A stretch of DNA of 64,000 bases from Rugamonas apoptosis (GCF_014042355.1 NZ_JACEZU010000009.1:1-64000); one strand, 5' to 3'. Numbered from the stretch's first letter, positions 32,125 to 40,615 are shown. A program made the numbers and translations. Notes: generated by a model not told the origin, from the sequence alone.

Positions 32125-32892
32125 TTATTTGCAAGTGTCGAGCGGCAGGCCGTACTTGCGCAGGATGCGGGCGCAGCTGCCGTCGTGGCGCATGGCGTTC
32201 ATGGCCGCCTGCCACTGGGCGATGTCGGCGGCGGAAAAATCGAGCGAGCCGGCCAGCCAGATTTCGCCGGACCGGAAAGGCGCGCTGTAGTCGAAATCCG
32301 ATACCGAGGCGCCAGCCAGGTTGGCCGCGCTGCGGTGGATCACTTCGCCGCCGTAAGTGGCGTCGGCCAGCCCGGTCTGCACCATGCGCATGCATTCGCG
32401 CACGGTGGCGCATTCGAACACGGCCGTGAAGTGTTCGGCCGCCAGCACTTCCTTGTGGGGCGAGCCGCGCAGGATGGCGATGCGGCGCGACTTCAACGAT
32501 TCGACGTTGCGCAAGTCCAGCGTGCCATGGCGGGATACGAACACGAAATCCTGGCGGTACAAGCGGGTGAGCCAACTGTAGCGCGGCTCGCGCTCGGGCG
32601 TGCGGGTGAGCGGCACCACCACCACCCGCGACATGCCTTCCGTCATCTTCAATGCCCGTTGCCAGGGATAGAATTCAACCGGCGCTGACAGGCCCAGGCG
32701 CTGCGCCAGTTCCTGGGTGATTTCCACCAGTGAGCCGGGGCCGCGCTCACCGCCTTCCATGGCGAATGGCGGCAACTCGCCCACCACCAGCCGCACCGGC
32801 GCCTGGCTGGCGGCGCCGCCCGCCAACGGCAGGCTCAGCAAAAGAACGCCCAGCGCCTTACGCCAGGCCGTGTCCCACCACCGCTTCAACAT
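32125..32892 (-). CDS. Periplasmic substrate-binding protein (SBP_bac_3 type), solitary
   Basis: A 255-residue exported binding protein. The signal peptide is MLKRWWDTAWRKALGVLLL and onwards, cut near GGAASQ. The fold is shown by VRLVVGELPPFAMEGGERGPGSLVEITQELAQRLG, EFYPWQRALKMTEG, VVVPLTRTPEREPRYSWLTRL and the closing NAMRHDGSCARILRKYGL. The PWQRAL and TRTPERE..Y.W motifs group it with the binding proteins at 28478, 35252 and 36200 rather than with those of full ABC operons. ATG 32892 follows a GGGGAG-rich site; the longer reading from 32952 is less likely. Two cysteine pairs (ECATVREC; SCARI...DTC) could form disulfides. Confidence 0.8.
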   Translation of the reverse strand: MLKRWWDTAWRKALGVLLLSLPLAGGAASQAPVRLVVGELPPFAMEGGERGPGSLVEITQELAQRLGLSAPVEFYPWQRALKMTEGMSRVVVVPLTRTPEREPRYSWLTRLYRQDFVFVSRHGTLDLRNVESLKSRRIAILRGSPHKEVLAAEHFTAVFECATVRECMRMVQTGLADATYGGEVIHRSAANLAGASVSDFDYSAPFRSGEIWLAGSLDFSAADIAQWQAAMNAMRHDGSCARILRKYGLPLDTCK

Positions 32893-33004
32893 TCCCCACT
32901 CTCCCCTTCGCACAGGCCGCTTTGCAAATATACCGCAATAACTATCCGCCAAGCCATGCTTATATCAGCATTGCAACATTATCCAGCGGCGGAGCGGGTA
33001 CGCG

Positions 33005-34984
33005 CTACCACGACGCAGGCCGGCCCACGTCGCCCCGCGTGTAGTCGCACACGCCTTGGGGAAAGATGCGGGCCAGCCAGTCCAGCTGGCTGGCGGAGAA
33101 ATGCACGCCGGGCGGATACGTGCCGTCGGCCAGGGCGCTGGCCACAGGCTTGAGCGCGCACTTGAAGGTGTCGCCCCGGATGGAAGCGCCCGCCACCATG
33201 CGCGCACTGGAGAAAAGAGGAAACGCCTGGGTGCAGGCGCCCGCCGGCCGCTGGTCGAGCACGCCATCCCACACGGCGGGGCCGGCGGCGATGGTGGCGC
33301 CCCGCTCGTCCAGGCAACGGTCGGTGAACATCGGCGGCGCCTGATGCTGCGCCAGATAGCGGTCGAGCACGCCAACGGCTTCCAGCGCCACCGGCACCAG
33401 GTCCGCCTCCGGCCGCACGAACCAGATCACTTGCTGCGCGGCCTGCGCCGGATTGTTGGCCTGCAGGCGCGCGCGCACGGCGAACGACTGGCGCGCGTTG
33501 TGCATGTCCAATGTCGCTTCCAGGTAGGGGCGCAGATCGATCATGGGGATGCCCAGCCTTTGCCCGGTGAACACCTGGCCCGCCGTGTAGGCTTGCCGTA
33601 TGGCGCCCAGGTCGCCCGCACGGCGCGGCGCGGGTGTGCCATCGGGAAAGCGGCAGCGCTCGCCGCGCAGCATGTTGGCGCTGTCGAAGGGATCGGCCGC
33701 CCCCTTCCACGGCACAAAGTCGGGCTGCTCCTTCCACGTGCCCACGCAGGCGTTGAGGCGCAGGAATTCGTCCACGTCGAGCTGGCCCGCCGCCAGCGCG
33801 GCCAGGCCATATTGCACGCCCACATTGTCGATGGGGATGGGCGCGTAGCCATGCTGGTCCTCACCGTAGATGTCGGCCAGGTCGTTCCAGTGAGTCCACT
33901 TCACCTTGTCGAGCGCCCCATCCGGATAGCCGTAGGCGTGCGCGCCCAGGTCGAAACGGTGATCGCGGTACAGCGGGTTGAGCACGGTGGGCATGGCCAT
34001 GCGCCAGCCGTTGATGCACTCGGTCGTGCCCGGCTGGCCGGACTGGGCGTTGCGCACCGTGTCGCTCGCGTTCATGCCTTCCACCAGGGTCTGACTGCTC
34101 CAGCGCGCCCATGGGGAAGCCGGGTCCTTCGCCACGGCGTCCTTGAAATACTGGCCCAGCAGCGGGCAGTCCGAGATGGGGATGGTCTGGGTGATCATGT
34201 CGGGAAACGACTGGATCGGCACACCGGCATCGAACAGGCCCGGCAGGTTCTGCGCGAACAGGTATTGCTGCACGGCGCCGCCCGAGCCGCCCATGGCGAT
34301 GGTGTACAGCGGCTGGCCGTAGCTGGCGATGAAGTGCTGCTTGAGCTTGGCCGCCGTGTCGCCAGCCAGCCGCATGTTGTAATGCACGCCAGTCTCGTTG
34401 CCGGATGAACTGAGCACAGCGTATCCCTGCTCCAGTATCGGCGGCAGCAACTGCCGCTCCGACCGGCTCAGCGCGCCGTTGATCCACATGGGCAAGCCCT
34501 GCTGGTGGCCTATACCCACCCCGCCCCGCAGCCAGTAAAACAGCTTGTGGTTCCAGGCCGGCGCGCCCGGTTCGGGCGATGGCGCCAACATGGCGATGGT
34601 GTAGAAGAAGCGGTTGATGGTGCCCACCTCGACCCGCACCACGAAGGGCACACTGGCGTCGCCGTAACGGGCGCGGCGCATGTCGGCCGGCGGATGCGCG
34701 TAATCGGTGGCGGGCTTGAACGGTTTGAACTCGCTGCCGGTGTAGTAGAAGTAGGCGATGCGCGGCGTGATGGCGCATTGCCTGCTGTAGCCGAACGGCT
34801 GGTGACTGGCGCTGTCCAGCACCGGATGGGCCGTGGCATCGAAACTATCGACGACGGGCTGGCCCAATCCCGCCTCCTGGGCCCGGCAGATGAAGGGGAA
34901 TTGCTGGGCCGGCGCGGCTGCCGGCGCGGCCTGGCACGAGGCCGCCAGGAGGAAAGACGCGATCCACCAATTCCAGCGTTGCAT
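33005..34984 (-). CDS. Secreted DUF6351-type alpha/beta-hydrolase-like protein
   Basis: A 659-residue exported protein with a signal peptide (MQRWNWWIASFLLAASCQA). It resembles the DUF6351 group of large bacterial proteins with alpha/beta-hydrolase traits: the nucleophile-elbow-like IAMGGSGGAVQQY (Ser at about 234), followed by GLFDAGVPIQSFPDM, and later HNARQSF and an FTDRCLD segment. Ten or more cysteines suit a periplasmic or secreted location. An esterase role is likely but unproved; polyester or oligoester depolymerases share this general look. ATG 34984 is supported by GGAG seven bases upstream. It is flanked by binding-protein genes on both sides. Confidence 0.65.
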   Translation of the reverse strand: MQRWNWWIASFLLAASCQAAPAAAPAQQFPFICRAQEAGLGQPVVDSFDATAHPVLDSASHQPFGYSRQCAITPRIAYFYYTGSEFKPFKPATDYAHPPADMRRARYGDASVPFVVRVEVGTINRFFYTIAMLAPSPEPGAPAWNHKLFYWLRGGVGIGHQQGLPMWINGALSRSERQLLPPILEQGYAVLSSSGNETGVHYNMRLAGDTAAKLKQHFIASYGQPLYTIAMGGSGGAVQQYLFAQNLPGLFDAGVPIQSFPDMITQTIPISDCPLLGQYFKDAVAKDPASPWARWSSQTLVEGMNASDTVRNAQSGQPGTTECINGWRMAMPTVLNPLYRDHRFDLGAHAYGYPDGALDKVKWTHWNDLADIYGEDQHGYAPIPIDNVGVQYGLAALAAGQLDVDEFLRLNACVGTWKEQPDFVPWKGAADPFDSANMLRGERCRFPDGTPAPRRAGDLGAIRQAYTAGQVFTGQRLGIPMIDLRPYLEATLDMHNARQSFAVRARLQANNPAQAAQQVIWFVRPEADLVPVALEAVGVLDRYLAQHQAPPMFTDRCLDERGATIAAGPAVWDGVLDQRPAGACTQAFPLFSSARMVAGASIRGDTFKCALKPVASALADGTYPPGVHFSASQLDWLARIFPQGVCDYTRGDVGRPASW

Positions 34985-35251
34985 GGCACACTCCGTGGCG
35001 GCTAGCACTGCGATCATGGGACACGCGGCGCCCCCCCATTCCTGGAATAACTCGCGCCGGGCTCGCCACCAGTATAGCGCGAAGTATTGCCTGACCGGCA
35101 AGGACCGCACTCAGCCAGGGGCGCCCCACGCCGTCGCGGCAGACGTAGCACGACAGCAACAGAGTAGTGTCAATGTCAAGATGCGCGTTGAGCGTGGCGC
35201 GCGTTGGGCGTATGTTTGAGTGTCGCCAGATCCGAACGGGAAGGCATAGGC

Positions 35252-36121
35252 ATGCGATATATTCTGGCGTTGCTGTTCACACTGGCGTGCTCATCGATCC
35301 GGGCCGAGGACTTGTACGTCCCCAGGTTCAACGAACGGGAACCGTGGACCCCGTATATTGTCGAACTGTTGACTGGCGCCCTCGCCCGCGCGCCCGGCGC
35401 CACGCCTGATCAATGGCATTGGGTGGAAACCCGGATGACCCAGGACCGCGCCATGGCCCTGCTGCGCACCGGCAAGGAACTCGATGTGTACTGGAGCATG
35501 ACGTCGGCGCCGCGTGAACAGGGCGTGCTCACGGTGCGCATTCCGTTGATGAAAGGCTTGCTGGGCAGCCGGCTGATGATCATCCGCAAGGACGCGATCG
35601 ACAAGTTCAGCCAGATCAACACCCTTGATGATTTGAAGCAGCACATCGCGATAGGCCAAGGCCTCGATTGGCCAGACACGGCCATCATACACGCGGCCGG
35701 CTTGCACGTGGTCACCTCGTCGTCGTATGAAACGCTGTTCCAGATGTTGAGGGCCAAGCGTTTCGACGGCATCGCCCTGGGGGTGAACGAGATCGACGAT
35801 GAACTGGCCAAGCAGCATGACCCCGACCTCGTCATCGAGCAGCACATCGCGCTGTCCTACCCCGCGCCGGTGTTCTTCTTCATTTCGCCGCGCAACCCGG
35901 CGCTGGCGGAGCGGATCGAAAAAGGATTGCAGCTGATGCTAAAGGATGGCAGCTTCAACGCCCTGTTCGACAAGCGCTGGCGCAAGGCGCAGCTGGTCAA
36001 CCAGATGAAAAACCGGCGCGTGTTTCAATTGCCTAATCCCTTGCTGTCGCCGCAGACGGCGGACATGATCCGACAACATCCGGAATATTTCCTGTTCCCG
36101 CCAGAGCGGCAAGCGCGCTAG
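35252..36121 (+). CDS. Periplasmic binding protein-like, solitary
   Basis: A 289-residue exported protein (signal peptide MRYILALLFTLACSSIRA). The type II periplasmic-binding fold is recognisable from DRAMALLRTGKELDVYWSMTSAPREQGVLTVRIPLMKGLLGSRLMIIRK and TLDDLKQHIAIGQG, and the end FNALFDKRWRKAQ. It is more distant from classical amino-acid binders than its neighbours. It is divergent from the DUF6351 gene and 78 bases upstream of another binding-protein gene in the same direction, so the two probably form an operon. No transport partners are present. Confidence 0.75.
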   Translation: MRYILALLFTLACSSIRAEDLYVPRFNEREPWTPYIVELLTGALARAPGATPDQWHWVETRMTQDRAMALLRTGKELDVYWSMTSAPREQGVLTVRIPLMKGLLGSRLMIIRKDAIDKFSQINTLDDLKQHIAIGQGLDWPDTAIIHAAGLHVVTSSSYETLFQMLRAKRFDGIALGVNEIDDELAKQHDPDLVIEQHIALSYPAPVFFFISPRNPALAERIEKGLQLMLKDGSFNALFDKRWRKAQLVNQMKNRRVFQLPNPLLSPQTADMIRQHPEYFLFPPERQAR

Positions 36122-36199
36122 CGGCCAGGCAACTGGCGCCCGAGTCCTCCACCAACGGGACTATAATAAAAAATGTAACCGGACAGGGAAGGAGCGCCG

Positions 36200-37063
36200 A
36201 TGTGGTTAACCGCCGTGGTGTTCGCGGCCGCCGCCGTCACCGGTGCCGCCGCTGAACCGGTGCCGGCCAGCGCCAGCCCTGTTTCCGTCAAGATCGGGCT
36301 GCAGAGTGCGATCGCGCCCTTCGTGCTGGCCGATCACGCGAGCGGCATGTTCGCCGACGTGCTGCGCGCCGCGTTCGCGTCGCAGCAGGTCAAGGTCGAA
36401 TTCCTGTACTTGCCGAATGCGGGCTTCGAAGAGCTGTTTCGCCAGGGCGTGTTCGACGTCAGTACGGCGGCGACCGCCACGCGGCAGTCGCCGGACAGCT
36501 ATCTGAGCCGGTGGCCGGTATCCTATTTCCACAACATGGCAATCACCTTGCGCGGCAAGATACCGGTGCTGTCCAGCGTAGATGACTTGAAAAAGTACCG
36601 TGTCACGGCATTCCGCAACGCGCGTGAGGTGCTGGGGCCGGCCTATGCGGCCGCCACCACCGACCAGACCCATTACCGGGAAGCGGTGACCATGCCGTCC
36701 GGCGCCCTCTTCCTCGGCCGCACCGACGTCATCATTTCGCAACCCGACGTGTTCCGCTACTACCTCAGGCAGCAATTACCCCAGCAGCATAATCCCGAGG
36801 CGGAGCTGGCCTTTCACGACGTACTGGGACACGGCCGCTTCTATTGGCTGCGGTTCCGCACGGAGGCGCAACGCACCACGTTCGAGCACGGCATCGCGCA
36901 GCTGTACGCCACCGGGGAGATGGACCGCATCCTGGAGCGTTACCAGCGCGACTATGGCGTCACACGAGACTTCTTCATCACACTCGATTGCCAGTTCCGG
37001 CCGGAACTGGCGCCGCAAAAGTGCAAGAAGCTCAGCGAGTGGTGGAGCGAGACGCACAACTGA
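36200..37063 (+). CDS. Periplasmic substrate-binding protein (SBP_bac_3 type), solitary
   Basis: A 287-residue exported binding protein with a short signal peptide (MWLTAVVFAAAAVTGAAA). Visible fold segments are VSVKIGLQSAIAPFVLADHASGMFADVLRAAF, DVSTAATATRQSPDSYLSRWPVSYFHNMAITL, SVDDLKKYRVTAFRNAREVLG and the closing YATGEMDRILERY. AAGGAG lies just before ATG 36200. It probably forms a two-gene operon with the preceding binding protein. The two cysteines near the C-terminus (CQFRPELAPQKC) may form a disulfide. The ligand is unknown. Confidence 0.8.
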   Translation: MWLTAVVFAAAAVTGAAAEPVPASASPVSVKIGLQSAIAPFVLADHASGMFADVLRAAFASQQVKVEFLYLPNAGFEELFRQGVFDVSTAATATRQSPDSYLSRWPVSYFHNMAITLRGKIPVLSSVDDLKKYRVTAFRNAREVLGPAYAAATTDQTHYREAVTMPSGALFLGRTDVIISQPDVFRYYLRQQLPQQHNPEAELAFHDVLGHGRFYWLRFRTEAQRTTFEHGIAQLYATGEMDRILERYQRDYGVTRDFFITLDCQFRPELAPQKCKKLSEWWSETHN

Positions 37064-37153
37064 ATGGCGCTGCCTGTCCCGCCAGTGGAGATGCCTGTTC
37101 GTTTGCTGGCCGGATTGCCCCTGTCAGATTGACTCGCCCTGAATTCTAATCCC

Positions 37154-37729
37154 TTATTTCGCGACTCTACGGCGTGAAGCAACACCCAGTAAGACCAATC
37201 CAGCCAGCATCATTGCGTACGTTTCCGGCTCTGGCACCGCTAACGTATTCCGTACGTAAATGGTTTCCGAACCAGTGCCAAGAACACCGCTGAAATTGAC
37301 GCCGTCAGTAACGTTCCCGCGCCAAAAATCATCAATATCAACGGTACTATGGCTCGTCCAGTACTCTGACGCGAATATATAGTTGTTATGATTATTGAAG
37401 GCCACCGTACTACTGTTCCGAGTCAGATGCCCTGGGTTCCCTGGCGCGATAAAGCTATCCCAAGTAGGTCGGTGTTGCCATTCAGCCGCAGTTGCTGCCC
37501 GCCACCCTTCCGCTGCGCGAGTCGAACTTGGGGCGATCAAGTTCGCGTGACCAGGGACATTGGCAACCGGCCCCGCATAAACCCAGTCCAACCCGCCTCC
37601 ATTGAAGTTGACCAGTATGTCCGCAACAGGTATCGGCATTGAAGCCGGGTAAGGCGGGGTTGGATTACTTGCATTGGCGCTACCAAATCCAGCGCTAAAA
37701 AAGAGCACGGCCAGCACGAGCCTCTTCAT
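37154..37729 (-). CDS. PEP-CTERM sorting-domain protein, exported
   Basis: A 191-residue secreted protein. It has a signal peptide (MKRLVLAVLFFSAGFGSANA), a central domain with no recognised family, and a C-terminal PEP-CTERM tag (VPEPETYAMMLAGLVLLGVA then SRRRVAK). The tag consists of the PEP motif, a membrane helix and a basic tail, the substrate signal for exosortase/EpsH in biofilm-forming Gram-negatives. Asn, Thr and Trp are frequent, as is usual for such surface proteins, and codon use is more AT-rich than in the neighbours. AAGGA precedes ATG 37729. The exosortase itself is not in the window. Confidence 0.85.
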   Translation of the reverse strand: MKRLVLAVLFFSAGFGSANASNPTPPYPASMPIPVADILVNFNGGGLDWVYAGPVANVPGHANLIAPSSTRAAEGWRAATAAEWQHRPTWDSFIAPGNPGHLTRNSSTVAFNNHNNYIFASEYWTSHSTVDIDDFWRGNVTDGVNFSGVLGTGSETIYVRNTLAVPEPETYAMMLAGLVLLGVASRRRVAK

Positions 37730-38072
37730 GTATTTTCCTTTTTAACCAGTTATCCGGCGGCTTTTGCGACAAGCCGAATCCCGACGCATGAATCTATATG
37801 CGGCAGCGTAGTTAAAATAGCAAATTTACAATTACATTTAAAGCAATCGCACATTGCCTAAAGAGCCAAAATTATGGCTTCTCGGGGCCGTTCGTTCTCA
37901 AGGGCAATGTCAGCACCAAGTATGGAAAGGCACTGTGCCAGCGCAGCCCTTCTTTGCCTCCCCCCTCATCAGCAGCGGACTTCCGAAACCCGAGTCCCGG
38001 TATGGTCCCAAAACGAAAAAAGGGGCTACACGACTAAGCATGTAACCCCTTGATTCTGTACAACTAAAATTC
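37730..38072. other. Gap with PEP-CTERM gene promoter and tRNA-Asn 2 terminator
   Basis: No gene can be supported in these 343 bases. The left third is AT-rich (37800-37850) and presumably holds the promoter of the PEP-CTERM gene. The right end holds the terminator of tRNA-Asn 2. Confidence 0.5.
38016..38051 (-). terminator. Intrinsic terminator of tRNA-Asn 2
   Basis: AAGGGG.TAC (38020-38029) pairs with GTA.CCCCTT (38042-38051). On the minus strand the stem is followed by CCCCTTTTTTCG, a clear U-run. It lies 21 bases beyond the tRNA and differs in sequence from the terminators of copies 1 and 3. Confidence 0.8.
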
Positions 38073-38148
38073 TGGCTCCCCGACCTGGACTCGAACCAGG
38101 GACCTGCGGATTAACAGTCCGTCGCTCTACCAACTGAGCTATCAGGGA
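38073..38148 (-). tRNA. tRNA-Asn (anticodon GTT), copy 2
   Basis: A 76-base sequence identical to copy 1 as far as can be compared by eye, with encoded CCA and anticodon GTT. TATAAT lies about 11 bases upstream on the minus strand. It is separated from copy 3 by a 2.4-kb module with a lipoprotein and a DUF6447-containing gene. Confidence 0.97.
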
Positions 38149-38466
38149 ATTGAGGCCCGAATTATAGCGGGTCAAATAAAAAAATGCGAGACCTAGGAGA
38201 AATAATTTTTCAACGTGCCACGTCAGGCCCGACTACCGGCCTCCCGTCCTGCCTACGCCTGCGATTGCACGGTACGCCACCAGCCACGCCGTGGCCAGCA
38301 CTCCGCCTGGAACAATGCGCATGCCAGACCATAGGGACGGCGACAATTGAATAGATTCCATCCTTTACTAAGCTGCTAATCTTCATCGGCATTTTCGCAT
38401 TGCAACAATTCAAACCACCGAGCCATCAAACCACCGAGCCGGCTAACTGCAAAAGGAATCGACACG
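38149..38466. other. Gap upstream of the lipoprotein gene with a tandem 15-mer
   Basis: No gene is seen in these 318 bases. TCAAACCACCGAGCC occurs twice (38410-38424 and 38426-38440, period 16) shortly before the ribosome binding site of the lipoprotein gene, so it lies in its leader or promoter. The left end holds the promoter of tRNA-Asn 2. Confidence 0.55.
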
Positions 38467-39210
38467 ATGAAAAAAACAGCAATCAAACTCTCACCAATCG
38501 CGCTAGCCGCGATGCTCGCCGCAACCTTGTCCGCCTGCGGCGGTGGCGGCGGCTCGTCCAACTCGAGCACGAGCCCGACGACGGTCACCTCCAGCTTCCC
38601 CGTCCAGCAAGCACTGACATACGCGTTCACGCATGGCATGCAAGCCAATCTGTCCATCAGCGGTACCGCCACCAGCGGCTCGACCAGCGTTCCAGTGAGC
38701 GGCACGTTGAGTTATGCGCTGGGCATGGCCAGCAATACGACTTTCGAAGGCGCCGGCGCCCAGCAAGCCACGGAGAACCTCAGCGCCACCGTCTCGGTCA
38801 ACGGCGCGTCGCAACCCATCTCCATCAGCAGCGCATTGATCGTCAATGCGCAATATGCCCCTATCGGCGCGCGCTCGTCGGACAGCTACTGCGTGGCCAG
38901 CGGTACGCCCGCTTATCCAGCCACGGCCACCGTCGGCCAGAGCGGCGATATCGTCACGATGAATTGCTATGCCGATAGCACCAAGCGCACCCTGGTCGAC
39001 GTTGAGAAGTTGTCCTACGTGGCGGTGGCTGGCAGCGATGCCAACACCCTCAATTTCCAGATGGTGACGACGGACTACGGCCTGACCAGCACGCCGCAGA
39101 GCAGCAACACCATCACCTACGCCATCTCGGCCGCTGGCGTGCCCAAGCTGGTCCGCGTGCAAGCCACCCAGATTGAAAGCGGCGTCACCGTCGTTCTGGA
39201 CGCCAAATAA
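38467..39210 (+). CDS. Lipoprotein of unknown function
   Basis: A 247-residue protein with a lipoprotein signal peptide: a charged start, a hydrophobic core, and a lipobox LSAC (Cys24) followed by GGGGGSSNSS, a flexible linker common in Massilia lipoproteins. The lack of Asp at +2 suggests sorting to the outer membrane. The mature domain is Ser/Thr-rich and beta-like, with two cysteines (SYCVASGTPAY; MNCYADS) that may pair. No named family is recognised. AAGGA lies about ten bases before ATG 38467. Confidence 0.75.
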   Translation: MKKTAIKLSPIALAAMLAATLSACGGGGGSSNSSTSPTTVTSSFPVQQALTYAFTHGMQANLSISGTATSGSTSVPVSGTLSYALGMASNTTFEGAGAQQATENLSATVSVNGASQPISISSALIVNAQYAPIGARSSDSYCVASGTPAYPATATVGQSGDIVTMNCYADSTKRTLVDVEKLSYVAVAGSDANTLNFQMVTTDYGLTSTPQSSNTITYAISAAGVPKLVRVQATQIESGVTVVLDAK

Positions 39211-39255
39211 GCCCAACCAGCGCCCCCGCTATTCCGTCGCGTGGCAAGTTTGGCT

Positions 39256-39459
39256 TTACTTGGGCGCCTCGGGCAACAACTTCGTCAGGGCGCTGATGTA
39301 GGCACTGCGCGCGGTCTGGATAAACGCCAGATCGCGCTGCAACTCCACCAGCCGCTGGTCGGCAGCGCGCACCATGCTCAACTGCTGGCGGGCCTCGTCG
39401 GACAGCGCGTTCAAATTGTATTGCTTACCGTCGATCTGGACTGTTTCAATATTGCTCAT
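39256..39459 (-). CDS. Possible internally started DUF6447-like small protein
   Basis: In-frame ATG 39459 inside the 388-residue frame begins MSNIETVQIDGKQYNLNALS, exactly where stand-alone DUF6447 proteins begin, and a perfect AGGAGG lies 11 bases upstream. A 67-residue protein could therefore be made alone in addition to the fused form. The spacing is a little long, so this remains a candidate. Confidence 0.45.
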   Translation of the reverse strand: MSNIETVQIDGKQYNLNALSDEARQQLSMVRAADQRLVELQRDLAFIQTARSAYISALTKLLPEAPK

Positions 39460-40422
39460 GGCGCTGCCGGCCTCCTGGTGGACCTTACGTGATGCGGACT
39501 GAGGCGCGGTCATTGCGCTCAGCCTGCGATTGATCTCGCGGACAGTCTGGATGGCCGCATCCATCCGTTGCGGCGACGCATGCCATCGCTTGCGGCGATG
39601 CTCGCGGCAGGCGCGCAACGCCATGGCACGCCCCTCCTCGGGCGCGGGCGCCTGCGGCCATGGGGTGTCGGCCAGCGCTACCCTGACCCGCGTGAAAATA
39701 TCGTCCGGCATGGACCGGTCACATAGCACGGCCTCGCTGGGCACAAATTCCCCCGCTTGCGCCAGCGCCACCATGTACCCCGTACCTTCGCACACCATGA
39801 TCTGGCCACTGGGCATCACATGGATGAGCGGACAATACGGGGCCAATTCCGGCAACACGTGATTGGGGTAGATGTGATGCTGCCAGTAGCGCGCGGCGAT
39901 CCGGGCGAAGTGGCGAAAATCCGCGACGGGGATGAAACGGGCATCGGCAAAAGGCAGGATCTCCACCTTCGGCTTGGTGGGCGTCACGGTATCGTTCGAC
40001 ACGTCGAGATACAAAGTCCCCAGCTGAAAGGCGTTCTGGAAGAACTCGCCCCGCAAATCCCCCCAGACCTGACGACACACACCACCCGCCTTGCGAAACG
40101 CGGCGAAAGCGGCATACCCGGCGGCTGCGGCGCTACCGGGCGCCAAGTCATCCGGGCGCAAGGTCTGCAAGCACTGCTGCACCGCCAGGGAAATCTCCAG
40201 GCATTGGCCCAGCGGATACATCTTACCCAGCTTGACTGGCTGCTCGCGCTTGAGCGGGCCATCCACCTGTGCCCGCACAGCGAGGAAGAAGGCTTCCAGT
40301 TCCGGCAGGACGGGCAGCAAATAGCGTGCCGTCAGCATGGCCTGCCGGGCCTGGTCGTGCACGCGCGGCTCGTTTGGCAGCGGCACATGGCGAACGGTGG
40401 ATAAACGACTGGCTGTGTTCAA
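39256..40422 (-). CDS. Unknown protein with C-terminal DUF6447-like domain
   Basis: A 388-residue frame, taken from TTG 40422; ATG 40338 is an alternative start. Residues 1-320 belong to no family I recognise: a soluble mixed alpha/beta protein with VCRQVWGDLRGEFFQNAFQLGTLYLDVSND and CPLIHVMPSGQIMVCEGTGYMVALAQAG, and a basic stretch CREHRRKRW. The last 67 residues (MSNIETVQIDGKQYNLNALS and onwards, rich in Gln and Ala) match the small DUF6447 proteins, which normally stand alone. It lies between tRNA-Asn 2 and 3, convergent with the lipoprotein gene. Function unknown. Confidence 0.6.
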   Translation of the reverse strand: MNTASRLSTVRHVPLPNEPRVHDQARQAMLTARYLLPVLPELEAFFLAVRAQVDGPLKREQPVKLGKMYPLGQCLEISLAVQQCLQTLRPDDLAPGSAAAAGYAAFAAFRKAGGVCRQVWGDLRGEFFQNAFQLGTLYLDVSNDTVTPTKPKVEILPFADARFIPVADFRHFARIAARYWQHHIYPNHVLPELAPYCPLIHVMPSGQIMVCEGTGYMVALAQAGEFVPSEAVLCDRSMPDDIFTRVRVALADTPWPQAPAPEEGRAMALRACREHRRKRWHASPQRMDAAIQTVREINRRLSAMTAPQSASRKVHQEAGSAMSNIETVQIDGKQYNLNALSDEARQQLSMVRAADQRLVELQRDLAFIQTARSAYISALTKLLPEAPK

Positions 40423-40495
40423 GGCGCACTCGGAAATGGGTGGACATTATTACAACACCAGTCCCGATGGTACACGTTCCGCCCGCGCAATGCAA

Positions 40496-40523
40496 AAAGC
40501 CCAACCGGTGAAGGCTGGGCTTT
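40496..40523 (-). terminator. Intrinsic terminator of tRNA-Asn 3
   Basis: AAAGCCCA (40496-40503) pairs with TGGGCTTT (40516-40523), extended by ACC/GGC. The minus-strand reading ends in TGGGCTTTTTGC. It lies 16 bases beyond the tRNA. Confidence 0.8.
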
Positions 40524-40539
40524 CTGCTTTGCTGAATTC

Positions 40540-40615
40540 TGGCTCCCCGACCTGGACTCGAACCAGGGACCTGCGGATTAACAGTCCGTCGCTCTACCGA
40601 CTGAGCTATCAGGGA
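40540..40615 (-). tRNA. tRNA-Asn (anticodon GTT), copy 3
   Basis: A 76-base copy with encoded CCA. It differs from copies 1 and 2 by one base in the D loop (CAGTCGGTAG in place of CAGTTGGTAG). TATAAA lies just upstream on the minus strand. The core chromosome (aromatic aminotransferase, uvrB) begins directly to its right. Confidence 0.97.

Noticed and set aside
37854..38045. 63-residue frame between the PEP-CTERM gene and tRNA-Asn 2
   Set aside because: It runs into the tRNA terminator, has no ribosome binding site or recognisable protein pattern, and is too weak to call.
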